From assembly GCA_963765785.1 (NCBI GenBank), contig CAVXXW010000016.1, positions 92,950 through 156,949 of the forward strand: a DNA stretch of 64,000 bases, written 5' to 3'. Made by a program: the position numbers and the translations under genes. The notes beneath the pieces were generated by a model, which worked only from the letters and a program-made list of their open reading frames with translations, ran no database searches and was not told the DNA's origin. Of the stretch, positions 1 to 8,459 are shown piece by piece. Source of the stretch: AC-32 sp963765785 (GTDB lineage Bacteria; Actinomycetota; Thermoleophilia; Gaiellales; Gaiellaceae). The stretch's first letter is position 1. Each line of letters opens with the position of its first letter.

Positions 1-241
1 CGTAGCCGGACTCGAGCGCCTGCACGAGCGTCGTGCCCGACCCCGCGAACGGGTCGAGTACTCGCCCGCCGCCCGGCACGTGCCGCTCGAGCAGCGCCTC
101 GACGAGCTGCGGGATGAACTTGCCGAGATACGGGTGGAGCCGGTGGACGTGCTTCGTGCGCTCCCGCTCTGGTAGCTCGCGCTCCGACCACGAGAGGTCG
201 AGGTCGATGCGGCGGTAGAGCGCGTCCTGGGTCGAGGCCAC
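1..241 (-). CDS. DNA methyltransferase fragment (runs off left edge)
   Basis: Only the N-terminal 80 codons are inside the window; the gene continues past position 1. The readable frame begins at a GTG at 241, the first start after an in-frame TAG, and contains HPYLGKFIPQLVEALLERH followed by RVLDPFAGSGTTLVQALESG. DPFAGSGTT is the S-adenosylmethionine-binding loop of DNA N4-cytosine/N6-adenine methylases and related RNA methylases. The HPY-K-F-P segment before it is common in this class. Substrate and pairing with a restriction enzyme cannot be judged. It diverges from the cyclase gene at 277 with only 35 nt between them. Confidence 0.7.
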   Translation of the reverse strand, partial: MASTQDALYRRIDLDLSWSERELPERERTKHVHRLHPYLGKFIPQLVEALLERHVPGGGRVLDPFAGSGTTLVQALESGY

Positions 242-276
242 GCGCCGCAGTTCGCGTTCGCGCTAGCGTCCCCTTC

Positions 277-1065
277 GTGGCGAAGTCGAGCGTCGAGCAG
301 ATGTGGCGCCAGATGCTTCTGGGCGACTACCCGCGCCTGCACAGCATGCGCCGCATGTGGGGTGCGCTCCCGACCGGGCCGCGCTGCAAGCTCTGCAACG
401 CGCCCTTCCGCGGCCCCGGCGGGCTGCTGATGCGGGCGATGGGCTACGGCCCCTCGTCGCTGAACAGGCGCCTCTGCAAGTGGTGCCTACGCGCGGTGCA
501 CAAGCATCCGGGCGGCGCCGAGGTCGAGATCTCGGTGCTCTTCGCCGATGTGCGCGGCTCGACCGGCCTCGCCGAGCGGATGCCGCCGGAGGAGTTCTCG
601 AAGCTGCTCGCACGCTTCTACGGAGCGGCCGCGAGCGTGATCGACGAGCACGACGGGATCGTCGACAAGTTCGTCGGTGACGCCGCGGTCGCGCTCTTCA
701 TCCCCGGGTTCGCCGGCAGCGAGCACCCGGCCGCGGCGATTGCGGCCGCTCGCGAGCTGCTCGAGCGGACCGGCAACGAAGGGCCGAGCCCGTGGATCCC
801 GGTCGGCGTCGGCGTCCACACGGGCATGTCGTTCGTCGGCAGCGTCGGGGAGGGGGACGCACGCGACTTCACGGCGCTCGGCGACACGGTCAATGCCGCC
901 GCCCGGCTGTCGGCGCTTGCGGGCGCCGGCGAGATCCTGATCAGCGCGGACGCGGCCACCGCGGCCGGGCTGGACACCTCGGACCTCGAGCCGCGGACAC
1001 TGGAGCTCCGCGGCCGCGACGAGTCGCTCGACGCCTGGGTCTCGCGCCCGCGCGTCGCAGCCTAG
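277..1065 (+). CDS. Class III adenylate/guanylate cyclase with N-terminal four-cysteine motif
   Basis: A 262-residue protein from a GTG start. Residues about 83-235 form a class III nucleotide cyclase domain. The metal-binding aspartates are D91 (LFADVRGST) and D135 (KFVGDAAVALF), and N206 and R210 sit in LGDTVNAAAR, so the active site looks complete. It would make cAMP or cGMP in the cytoplasm. Ahead of the catalytic domain are C37-x2-C40 and C67-x2-C70, spaced like a zinc- or Fe-S-binding module. No membrane segment is visible. The stop codon shares a CTAG with the convergent yraN stop. Confidence 0.85.
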   Translation: MAKSSVEQMWRQMLLGDYPRLHSMRRMWGALPTGPRCKLCNAPFRGPGGLLMRAMGYGPSSLNRRLCKWCLRAVHKHPGGAEVEISVLFADVRGSTGLAERMPPEEFSKLLARFYGAAASVIDEHDGIVDKFVGDAAVALFIPGFAGSEHPAAAIAAARELLERTGNEGPSPWIPVGVGVHTGMSFVGSVGEGDARDFTALGDTVNAAARLSALAGAGEILISADAATAAGLDTSDLEPRTLELRGRDESLDAWVSRPRVAA

Positions 1066-1388
1066 AAGGCGTTCGCCAGCCGCTCGACTCGGTTCGAGCG
1101 CACCGCGACGACGTCGAAGCGCGCCTCGAGCTCCGCGCACTCGGGGTGCGAGGCGAGCCAGGCCTCGGCCGCACGTCGGAGCCGGCGCTGCTTCTCGTCC
1201 GTGACCATCTCGAGCGGGTCGCCGAGGCGCTCGCCAGTCTTCGCCTTCACCTCGACGAACGCGAGCCGGCGGCCGCGGCGGACGACGAGATCGAGCTCGT
1301 AGCCGCCGATCCAGACGTTCGTGCCGAGGATGCGATAGCCGCGCAGGCGGTAGTGCCTAAGCGCTCTTTGCTCGAACGAGTTCCTCAA
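1062..1388 (-). CDS. yraN: YraN/UPF0102 family nuclease-fold protein
   Basis: A 108-residue protein with the family signature: E-x-R-A at the N-terminus, GYELDLVVRRGRRLAFVEVK (the D and the ExK of a restriction-endonuclease-like fold), then the T-x-x-K-Q-R-R-L helix. UPF0102 proteins are small predicted nucleases usually found next to rnhB, as here. The start lies inside the 3' end of rnhB (32-nt overlap). Biological role in the family is poorly known; recombination or repair is often proposed. Confidence 0.85.
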   Translation of the reverse strand: MRNSFEQRALRHYRLRGYRILGTNVWIGGYELDLVVRRGRRLAFVEVKAKTGERLGDPLEMVTDEKQRRLRRAAEAWLASHPECAELEARFDVVAVRSNRVERLANAF

Positions 1389-2043
1389 GCTCCTGGTCCG
1401 TCATGTAGGCGCGCGCCCGCCACGACCGCCTGTGGATCTCCGACGGCCCGACCTCCCGCACGACCGCGGTGTGGCTCGGCGTGATGTAGCCGACGTGCGA
1501 GCGGAAGCCGTAGGCCGGGTAGAGCGCGTCGATGCGCCGCATCATCCGGTCGCGGGTCACCTTGGCGATGATCGAGGCGGCCGCGATCGCGGCGCTCTTC
1601 TCGTCGCCGTCCACGACCGCCCGGTGCTCGGGCGCGAGCGGGCCGAGCCGGAAGCCGTCGACGAGGCACACCTCGGCCGGCGGCGAGAGCTCCGACAGCA
1701 CCGCGCGCAGTCCGGCGAGGTTGGAGCGGTGCAGGCCGACACGGTCGATCTGCGACGACGGCACGGCGCGCACGACGACCCGCTCGGCGCACCCGAGCAC
1801 GGCGCGGTAGAGCTCCTCGCGCTCGGGCTCGGTGCACTGCTTCGAGTCGTTCAGACAGGCGAGCGGACGCACCTTGTGGTCGCGCAGCTTCGCGTAGTCG
1901 AGCAGGACGCCCGCGACTAGCAGCGGCCCGGCGAGCGGCCCTCGCCCCGCCTCGTCGGCGCCGGCCACGAAGCGCGCGCCCAGCTTGCGGTCGTACTGGA
2001 GGAGCTTGCGGCCGGGTCGGCGACGGGGCACGCGCGCGAGCAT
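1357..2043 (-). CDS. rnhB: Ribonuclease HII
   Basis: RNase HII removes ribonucleotides and RNA primers from RNA-DNA hybrids. The protein carries the GADEAGRGPLAGPLL motif with the first Asp-Glu pair, a further Asp in CLVDGF, and the last in AAASIIAKVTRDRMM, so the catalytic set is present. I prefer the ATG at 2043 (about 228 residues); a GTG seven codons upstream at 2064 is possible. Neither has a clear Shine-Dalgarno. It belongs to the rplS-rnhB-yraN order typical of bacterial chromosomes. Confidence 0.9.
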   Translation of the reverse strand: MLARVPRRRPGRKLLQYDRKLGARFVAGADEAGRGPLAGPLLVAGVLLDYAKLRDHKVRPLACLNDSKQCTEPEREELYRAVLGCAERVVVRAVPSSQIDRVGLHRSNLAGLRAVLSELSPPAEVCLVDGFRLGPLAPEHRAVVDGDEKSAAIAAASIIAKVTRDRMMRRIDALYPAYGFRSHVGYITPSHTAVVREVGPSEIHRRSWRARAYMTDQELEELVRAKSA

Positions 2044-2084
2044 AGCGCCGCGCTCAGCCGCCACCCGAGAACGTGACGCTTTCG

Positions 2085-2747
2085 TTACTCCTTGGCGGAG
2101 TCGGCCGGCTCGGGCTCGGGCTCGACCGACGAGTCGGGCTCTGGGCCCGGCTCCTCGGCGGCCGGCTCTTCGGCTGCAGGCTCTTCGGCCGCAGGCTTTT
2201 CGGCGGCGGGCTCCTCGGCGGCGGGCTCCTCGGCGGCGGGCTCCGGCTCGGACTCCGGCGGAGCCTCGGCCTCTTCGGGCGCCTCCTCCGGGGCCTCCTC
2301 GGCGGCCTCGGCGGCCTCCGCGACGAGCTCCTCATCGACCTCTTCGCCCTCTGCCGGCATCGCGCCCGCCGAGACGAGCAGCTCGGACTCCGGCAGCGCC
2401 ACCCCGCGCCGCGTGCGCACCCGGGCCCGCTTGCCGACCTTCTCGCGCAGGTAGTAGAGCTTCGCGCGGTTGACGTCGCCGATCGCGGTGACCTCGATGC
2501 GCTCGATCTTCGGCGAGTGCACCGGGAACGTCCGCTCCACGCCGACGCCGAACGACTGCTTGCGGACGGTGAACGTCTCGCGGACGCCGGCGCCCTGGCG
2601 CTTGAGCACGATCCCCTCGAAGACCTGCACGCGGCGGCGCTGGCCCTCGATCACCTGGAAGTGCACGCGGACGGTGTCCCCTGCCTTGAACGGCGGCAGG
2701 TTCGTCCGCAGCTGGCGCTGCTCGATGCTCTCGATCACCTTGCTCAT
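2085..2747 (-). CDS. rplS: 50S ribosomal protein L19 with long acidic C-terminal tail
   Basis: Residues 1 to about 115 are a standard L19 (KAGDTVRVHFQVIEGQRRRV, FEGIVLKRQGAGVRETFTVR, RAKLYYLREKVGKRARVR), which sits at the interface of the ribosomal subunits. L19 usually ends near there, but this protein runs to 220 residues. The extra ~100 residues are rich in Glu, Ala and Pro with repeated PAAEE blocks, strongly acidic and probably disordered. The tail comes from a 15-bp tandem repeat listed separately. The basic ribosomal core argues that the gene is functional. Confidence 0.93.
   Translation of the reverse strand: MSKVIESIEQRQLRTNLPPFKAGDTVRVHFQVIEGQRRRVQVFEGIVLKRQGAGVRETFTVRKQSFGVGVERTFPVHSPKIERIEVTAIGDVNRAKLYYLREKVGKRARVRTRRGVALPESELLVSAGAMPAEGEEVDEELVAEAAEAAEEAPEEAPEEAEAPPESEPEPAAEEPAAEEPAAEKPAAEEPAAEEPAAEEPGPEPDSSVEPEPEPADSAKE
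2149..2238 (-). repeat. Six 15-bp tandem repeats in the rplS tail
   Basis: Six consecutive 15-bp units read on the plus strand as variants of GGCTCCTCGGCGGCG. The last two units are identical and the others differ at one to five positions. In the rplS frame each unit encodes a five-residue acidic block (Ala-Ala-Glu-Glu-Pro type). Such repeats readily gain or lose units by slippage, so tail length may vary between strains. Confidence 0.85.
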
Positions 2748-2778
2748 AGAAAGAGGCCCGTCGGGCCGACGCGGAATG

Positions 2779-3432
2779 CTAGCGGAGAGAGATCCGGTTC
2801 GGCGGCCAATAGGTCGCGAACACCGGGCCGATCAGATCCTTGCGTGGAACGGACCCCCAACGGCGCGAGTCGCACGACTGGCCGCGGTTGTCGCCCATGA
2901 AGAAGTACTCGCCGCGCGGGACGCGCCAGGTCTCCCCGGCGTACTCCGTGTCCTGCTTGCGCCGGTGGGCCGAGATATAGGGCTCGTTCAGCTTGCGGTG
3001 GTTGACGTAGACGAAGCCGTTGGGATCCTCGTGGACCAGGTCGCCCGGCAGGCCGATCAGCCGCTTGACGAAGGTGCCGCCCTCGCCGCAGTCCTCCTTC
3101 GCCGCCTTCGGCGTGCTGAAGACGACGATCTCGCCGCGGTGCGGGCTGCGGAAGCGGTAGATGAAGCGGTTCGCGAGCACGCGGTCGGAGTGGCTCGCCT
3201 CGCAGCCGTCGCCCGGGTGCGTGTGGGCACAGTGCAGCGTCGGCTCCATCGACGCGGACGGAATCCGGTAGGGGTTCACGACCCACTGCTTGAGCGCGAA
3301 CACGATCAGGATCGCGAACGCGACCGTCAGGATCCAGTCGATCGCGATCCGCCACGCCCGCGGGAGACGCGCAGTCAGCCGGTCGAGCGGGTTCCTCAGG
3401 AGCGTGCGGAGCCGGAGCGCCGCCGGCGCCAC
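2779..3432 (-). CDS. lepB: Signal peptidase I, second tandem copy
   Basis: A membrane-anchored serine protease that removes signal peptides outside the membrane. From a GTG at 3432 it is 217 residues: a membrane segment at about 30-48, catalytic Ser61 in RIPSASMEPTL, catalytic Lys123 in FVKRLIGLPGD, and GDNRGQSCDSRRWGSVP. The start is uncertain; a CTG at 3399 would overlap the upstream stop as CTGA, whereas GTG 3432 overlaps the first lepB by 37 nt. It is closely similar to the upstream copy but lacks the long N-terminal cytoplasmic part and the C-terminal membrane segment. Confidence 0.88.
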   Translation of the reverse strand: MAPAALRLRTLLRNPLDRLTARLPRAWRIAIDWILTVAFAILIVFALKQWVVNPYRIPSASMEPTLHCAHTHPGDGCEASHSDRVLANRFIYRFRSPHRGEIVVFSTPKAAKEDCGEGGTFVKRLIGLPGDLVHEDPNGFVYVNHRKLNEPYISAHRRKQDTEYAGETWRVPRGEYFFMGDNRGQSCDSRRWGSVPRKDLIGPVFATYWPPNRISLR

Positions 3433-4259
3433 AGCGGCACGACGAGCATCAGGCCGAGCAGCCCTGCACCCGGAGCGATCACGTGGAGGGCGATGCGGTT
3501 CGGCGGCCAGTAGGTCGCGAAGACCTCGCCGATCAGGTTCTTGCGCGGCACCGAGCCCCAGCGTCTCGAGTCGCAGGACTCGCCGCGATTGTCGCCCATG
3601 AAGAAGTAGTCGCCCTGCGGCACGTGCCAGGTGCCGGTGGTGGAGTCGTGCGCACGCCGGTCGGGCTTGATGTACGGCTCGTTCAGCTTCTTGCCGTCGA
3701 TGTAGATCGACCCGCCGGTCTTCTCGGTCACGGTCTCGCCCGGCAGGCCGATCAGGCGCTTGACGAACGTGCCGCTCGCGCCGCACATCTGCTGCGCGGC
3801 AGGCGGCGTGTTGAAGACGACGATCTCGCCGCGGTGAGGGCTGCGGAAGTGGTAGATGAAGCGGTTCGCGAGCACGCGGTCGGAGAGCCGGGCCTCGCAG
3901 CCCTGGCCGGGCCGGGCGCAGTGCAGCGTCGGCTCCATCGACGAGCTCGGGATGCGGTACGGGTTCACGACCCAGGCCTTGATCGCGAGCACGATCGCGA
4001 TCGCGCCGGCGATGGTCACGATCCAGTCGATCGCGATCCGCCACGGGCGCGGCAGCCCGGCGGTGAGGCGGTCGAGTGGGTTGCGCGAGTGCTGGTGTTT
4101 TTCCGACGAGGGCGGCGTCTGCAGGACCGGCGGGTAGCGCGGCGGCGGGTACTCCGTGCGGTAGTCGTTCCCGTCGGAGCCGGAGCCAGTGGTCCGCTCG
4201 TCGACGCCGTCGCCGCTCACGGCGCGCTGCTCCTCAGTCGGCTCTGTTCCTTCCGCCAC
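3396..4259 (-). CDS. lepB: Signal peptidase I, first tandem copy
   Basis: A 287-residue type I signal peptidase from a GTG start that overlaps the end of trmD by 43 nt. It has a hydrophilic, Pro-rich N-terminal region (1-60), a membrane segment at about 78-98, catalytic Ser107 (PSSSMEPTL), catalytic Lys167 (FVKRLIGLPGE), the GDNRGESCDSRRWGSVP box, and a hydrophobic C-terminal stretch followed by RRRR, probably a second anchor. Cysteines at 114, 121 and 159 are kept in the second copy, suggesting a disulphide or other conserved feature. Confidence 0.92.
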   Translation of the reverse strand: MAEGTEPTEEQRAVSGDGVDERTTGSGSDGNDYRTEYPPPRYPPVLQTPPSSEKHQHSRNPLDRLTAGLPRPWRIAIDWIVTIAGAIAIVLAIKAWVVNPYRIPSSSMEPTLHCARPGQGCEARLSDRVLANRFIYHFRSPHRGEIVVFNTPPAAQQMCGASGTFVKRLIGLPGETVTEKTGGSIYIDGKKLNEPYIKPDRRAHDSTTGTWHVPQGDYFFMGDNRGESCDSRRWGSVPRKNLIGEVFATYWPPNRIALHVIAPGAGLLGLMLVVPLWRRRRSGSARS

Positions 4260-4876
4260 TCGTCGATTCTCCTGTGATCCCCCGAGAGCAGAACCTCGGG
4301 CACCCGCCAGCCTCGGAACTCGGACGGGCGCGTGTAGTGAGGGTACTCGAGCCCACCGTCGAGCTCTGGCGAGAAGCTCTCGAGCGTGCCGGACTCCTCC
4401 GCGAGCGCGCCGGGCAGGCGCCGGGCGATCGCGTCGAGCATCACCATCGCGGGCAGCTCGCCTCCCGAGAGGACGTAGGGGCCGATCGAGATCGCGTCGG
4501 ACGCGAGGTGGATCGCGACGCGCTCGTCGAAGCCCTCGAAGCGCGCCGAGAGCAGCGTCAGCAGCTCCTCCTGCGCGAGCTCCTCGACCACGTCCTGCGT
4601 CAGCTGCCGGCCCTGCGGGGTCAGCACGACGACGCGATGAGCCGGGACGCCGCCGTAGACGGCGTCGAGCGCGGCCGCGACCACGTCCACGCGCAGCACC
4701 ATCCCAGCGCCGCCGCCGTACGGCTCGTCGTCGACCTGGCCGCCGGTCAGCGGCGTGTAGTCGCGGTAGTTGAGCAGGCGCAGGTCGAGCTCGTCGCCGA
4801 GCACGGCAGCGACTGGACGCTGCTCGGTGAGCCAGGCGAACGCGTGCGGAAGGAGGGTGAAGACGTCGAGCTGCAC
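4217..4876 (-). CDS. trmD: tRNA (guanine37-N1)-methyltransferase
   Basis: TrmD methylates G37 next to the anticodon using S-adenosylmethionine and prevents +1 frameshifting. The 219-residue sequence shows the knotted-fold signatures DDEPYGGGAGMVLRVDVV, LSGGELPAMVMLDAIAR and LEYPHYTRPSEFRGWRVPEVLLSG. It is shorter than the E. coli enzyme (about 255), with a brief C-terminal domain ending soon after SGDHRRIDEWR. It follows rimM and overlaps lepB in the usual rpsP-rimM-trmD-rplS neighbourhood. Confidence 0.95.
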   Translation of the reverse strand: MQLDVFTLLPHAFAWLTEQRPVAAVLGDELDLRLLNYRDYTPLTGGQVDDEPYGGGAGMVLRVDVVAAALDAVYGGVPAHRVVVLTPQGRQLTQDVVEELAQEELLTLLSARFEGFDERVAIHLASDAISIGPYVLSGGELPAMVMLDAIARRLPGALAEESGTLESFSPELDGGLEYPHYTRPSEFRGWRVPEVLLSGDHRRIDEWRKEQSRLRSSAP

Positions 4877-4927
4877 AGGAAGGCGGTCAATCAGGGTAGC
4901 TACGGAGCGGACGTGCCGATTGGAGAG

Positions 4928-5006
4928 GCATCCAAGACGCTGTGTCGGACGGCCATCCCAGCGGAGCCGGCATGGCCTTTAGGTCGGCGTCGCAAGCGAA
5001 CGCCTT
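4928..5006 (-). repeat. Copy 1 of three 77-nt structured intergenic elements
   Basis: On the minus strand it begins at the rimM stop and reads AAGGCGTTCGCTTGCGACGCC, a short hairpin (GGCGT/ACGCC enclosing CGC-TT-GCG). A second hairpin follows (GCCAT/ATGGC), then GTCCGACACAGCGTC. The same order of parts occurs at 37179-37255 and 46250-46325. This copy is the most diverged and lacks the CGACCGGTCG palindrome. The element ends about 50 nt before the trmD start. Confidence 0.6.
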
Positions 5007-5472
5007 AGTAGCTAGGCCTCGCGAAGCCCTGCGCCACCAGGATTCGGCCTTGCTCGAGGTCCACCTGCAGCACGCAGGCGCCGACGAGCGGCAGGAGGAG
5101 GCCGCCCTCCAGCTCCAGGGCGTCGTTCGCAGGCCCGGGGTGCAGGGCGACGACGCGGCCGAGCGCGCGGCCGCCGTCCTCGACCGCCTCGAGCCCGACC
5201 AGCTGGAACTCGTAGTACTCGTCCTCCCCAGGCGCCGGCAGCTCGTCGCGCGGCACCGCGAGCTCGGCCCCGCGAGGCACCTCGCGGTCGAGCCTGATCA
5301 CCGGTCGGCCGCGGGAGCGTTTCGAGGCGACGACCTCCGCGGCCTCGCCGTCGACGTGGAGCCTTGCGCCCTTGGCGAAACGCTGCTCGTCCTCGCTCGC
5401 GTGCTCGACGAAGAACGAACCGTCTAGACCGTGGGGCTTGCCAACGCGGCCGACCGTGACGAGGTCGCTCAT
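5005..5472 (-). CDS. rimM: 16S rRNA processing protein RimM
   Basis: RimM binds S19 and helps mature the head of the 30S subunit. The 155-residue protein starts with VTVGRVGKPHGLDGSFFVEH, the RimM N-terminal barrel, and continues with DEYYEFQLVGLEAV...GRALGRVVAL (PRC-barrel) and ends in LVAQGFARPSY. Its ATG overlaps the stop of the upstream phosphoesterase (ATGA), so the two are probably translationally coupled. Operon order S16-KhpA-phosphoesterase-RimM-TrmD is standard except for the inserted phosphoesterase. Confidence 0.93.
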   Translation of the reverse strand: MSDLVTVGRVGKPHGLDGSFFVEHASEDEQRFAKGARLHVDGEAAEVVASKRSRGRPVIRLDREVPRGAELAVPRDELPAPGEDEYYEFQLVGLEAVEDGGRALGRVVALHPGPANDALELEGGLLLPLVGACVLQVDLEQGRILVAQGFARPSY

Positions 5473-6161
5473 CCTCCGAAGACGGCGAGGGCCTCGGCAC
5501 GCGGGGCAGAGACGAGGATGTTCTCGGTGGCGATCTCCTCCGCGCGCGGATGGCCGGAAGCGCGGACGAGCTCGGCGGCGCGCTGGCGGTCGTAGTCGGT
5601 GTGCCGGAGCTCGACGCCCTCGTCGAGGATCGCCCAGTACGCGCCCGGGGTCCCCTCGTATGGCCAGCCGATGCTGCCGGCGTTGACGAAGAGCCTCTCG
5701 CCCACGCGACGCTCGAGCTGCATGTGCGTGTGGCCGGCGACCACGCGGTGCTGGTCGACGTGGCGCAGCAGACCCGCGAGCTTCTCGTCCATCGTCAGCT
5801 CGGTGACGATCGTCCGGTCGTCGTCCGGTGCAGCGTGGACGTAGAGCGTGTCGTCGAGCACGACCGAGAACGGCAGGCCGGCGAGCCAGCTCGCCTGGTC
5901 GCCTTCGAGCCGCTCCAGCAACCAGTCCAGGCCGTCGTCACCGGTGTACTCGTCGGCGAAGAGCCGGTCGGCGTTACCGCGGATCACATGAGCGTTCGGC
6001 AGTGAGCGGATGAGCTCGACCACCTCCCGCGGCTGTGGCGGCCCGGCCGCGATGTCTCCGCCGATCACGATCGCGTCCACGTTCTCGCCCTCGACCTCCG
6101 CGAGCACCGCTTCGAGCGCGGGCATGTTCCCGTGGATGTCGTAGAGAGCCGCGACGCGCAT
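5469..6161 (-). CDS. Metallophosphoesterase (YfcE/ApaH-like fold)
   Basis: A 230-residue calcineurin-like phosphoesterase. Metal ligands are visible in order: D-x-H in ALYDIHGNMPALEAVL, the GGDIAAGP block, GNADR, a lone His in TLYVHAAPDDD, and GHTHMQLERR, with NAGSIGWP after it. Members cleave phosphodiester or phosphomonoester bonds with two metal ions; the substrate here is unknown. It lies between khpA and rimM and overlaps rimM by 4 nt, an unusual but clearly co-transcribed insertion in the ribosome-maturation cluster. Confidence 0.88.
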   Translation of the reverse strand: MRVAALYDIHGNMPALEAVLAEVEGENVDAIVIGGDIAAGPPQPREVVELIRSLPNAHVIRGNADRLFADEYTGDDGLDWLLERLEGDQASWLAGLPFSVVLDDTLYVHAAPDDDRTIVTELTMDEKLAGLLRHVDQHRVVAGHTHMQLERRVGERLFVNAGSIGWPYEGTPGAYWAILDEGVELRHTDYDRQRAAELVRASGHPRAEEIATENILVSAPRAEALAVFGG

Positions 6162-6178
6162 TAGCGCCTCTTCTGCGC

Positions 6179-6409
6179 TTACTCGACGATCTCGAGCAGC
6201 GTCCGCCCGCTGCGGCGGGCGGCTGACGCACGCACGATCGTGCGGAGCGCGCGCGCGATCCGGCCCTGGCGGCCGATCACCTTGCCGACGTCGTCCTTGG
6301 CGACATACAGCTCGATGATCGTGTCGCCGTCACGCTCGAGCTCCTGGACGCGGACCGCATCCGGGTCGTCGACGAGCCGGCGCGCCAGGTACTCGACGAT
6401 CTCGACCAC
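6179..6409 (-). CDS. khpA: KH-domain RNA-binding protein KhpA
   Basis: A 76-residue single KH domain, the KhpA/YlqC family encoded between rpsP and rimM in many Gram-positive bacteria. The GxxG loop is VIGRQGRIARALRTIV. The GTG start overlaps the rpsP stop by one base (TAGTG). KhpA proteins bind RNA with KhpB/Jag and influence cell division and growth in other species; the partner is not in this window. Confidence 0.92.
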   Translation of the reverse strand: MVEIVEYLARRLVDDPDAVRVQELERDGDTIIELYVAKDDVGKVIGRQGRIARALRTIVRASAARRSGRTLLEIVE

Positions 6410-6651
6410 TACGAGACGCCCTTGGCCTTTAGCAGGCGGGCGACCGTGTCCGAGGGCTGCGCGCCCTTCGAGAGCCAGTTGCGCACCTTCTCCTCGTCGA
6501 GCTCGATCGTCGAGGGGTCGGTCTGCGGGTTGTAGCGCCCGACGATCTCGAGGAACTTGCCGTCGCGCGGGGAGCGCGAGTCCGCCGCGACGATGCGGTA
6601 GACGGGATTCTTCTTCGACCCGACTCGGGTCAGCCTGAGCTTGACAGCCAA
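6409..6651 (-). CDS. rpsP: 30S ribosomal protein S16
   Basis: An 80-residue S16: AVKLRLTRVGSKKNPVYRIV, then RDGKFLEIVGRYNPQTDP and VRNWLSKGAQPSDTVARLL. I place the start at the TTG at 6651 because GGAGGT lies seven bases upstream, inside the last codons of ffh, and because S16 begins exactly here. Longer in-frame starts would translate ffh sequence. S16 binds 16S rRNA early in 30S assembly. Confidence 0.95.
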   Translation of the reverse strand: MAVKLRLTRVGSKKNPVYRIVAADSRSPRDGKFLEIVGRYNPQTDPSTIELDEEKVRNWLSKGAQPSDTVARLLKAKGVS

Positions 6652-6655
6652 ACGG

Positions 6656-8053
<1,398 letters not shown>

Positions 8054-8127
8054 GCGGCCGACCAGTCTAGCGACGGGGGTTTCCGGGTACGGCGGCCCCA
8101 CGGAGCACTCAATCGAAAGGAGCAGAC

Positions 8128-8334
8128 ATGGCGGACATCGCCAAGGTCATCACCCTGATCGGGTCGTCACCCGAGAGCTTCGCGAAGGCAGCCGACGCGG
8201 CCGTTCAGGAGGCGGCCAAGACCGTGCGGGGGATCAGCGGTGCAAGCGTCGTCTCGATGAGCGCGGTCGTCGAGGGCGACCGGATCAGCGAGTACCGCAC
8301 GACCGTGAACATCGCCTTCGCGGTCGAGCGCTGA
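8128..8334 (+). CDS. Dodecin-type flavin-binding protein
   Basis: A 68-residue dodecin: MADIAKVITLIGSSPESFAKAADAAV then EAAKTVRGISGASVVSMSAVVEGDRISEYRTTVNIAFAVE. Dodecins assemble as 12-mer shells that store flavins or their degradation products, protecting the cell from free flavin. A strong AAAGGAG lies 7 nt upstream of the ATG. It is monocistronic, divergent from ffh and convergent to ftsY. Flavin storage fits the riboflavin and flavinylation genes elsewhere in the window, although no direct link is shown. Confidence 0.92.
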   Translation: MADIAKVITLIGSSPESFAKAADAAVQEAAKTVRGISGASVVSMSAVVEGDRISEYRTTVNIAFAVER

Positions 8335-8418
8335 GGCTTCCGACGGCCGACACACATCCGGCACGAAGCCGTGACACACATGTGACGTCCTCGCCGCTAG
8401 CGTCTACAAACGGGGGCT

Positions 8419-8434
8419 AAGGGCCGAAGGCCCC
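8419..8434 (-). terminator. Possible hairpin terminator after ftsY
   Basis: GGGCC-GAA-GGCCC is a short GC-rich hairpin, reading GGGCC-TTC-GGCCC on the minus strand, 26 nt beyond the ftsY stop. There is no T-run, so intrinsic termination is only a possibility. The 8335-8459 interval otherwise holds a GTGACACACATGTGAC stretch of unknown meaning and no gene. Confidence 0.35.
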
Positions 8435-8459
8435 TGGGGGAAAGGTTCTCGCGAGGAGG

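Noticed and set aside
2779..4044. A 421-residue fused signal peptidase
   Set aside because: The N-terminal 200 residues are the other frame of lepB copy 1; the real copy 2 starts near 3432.
8341..8400. CRP-type operator GTGACACACATGTGAC downstream of dodecin
   Set aside because: It lies between two convergent genes, is not a good dyad for a CRP site, and has no promoter context.
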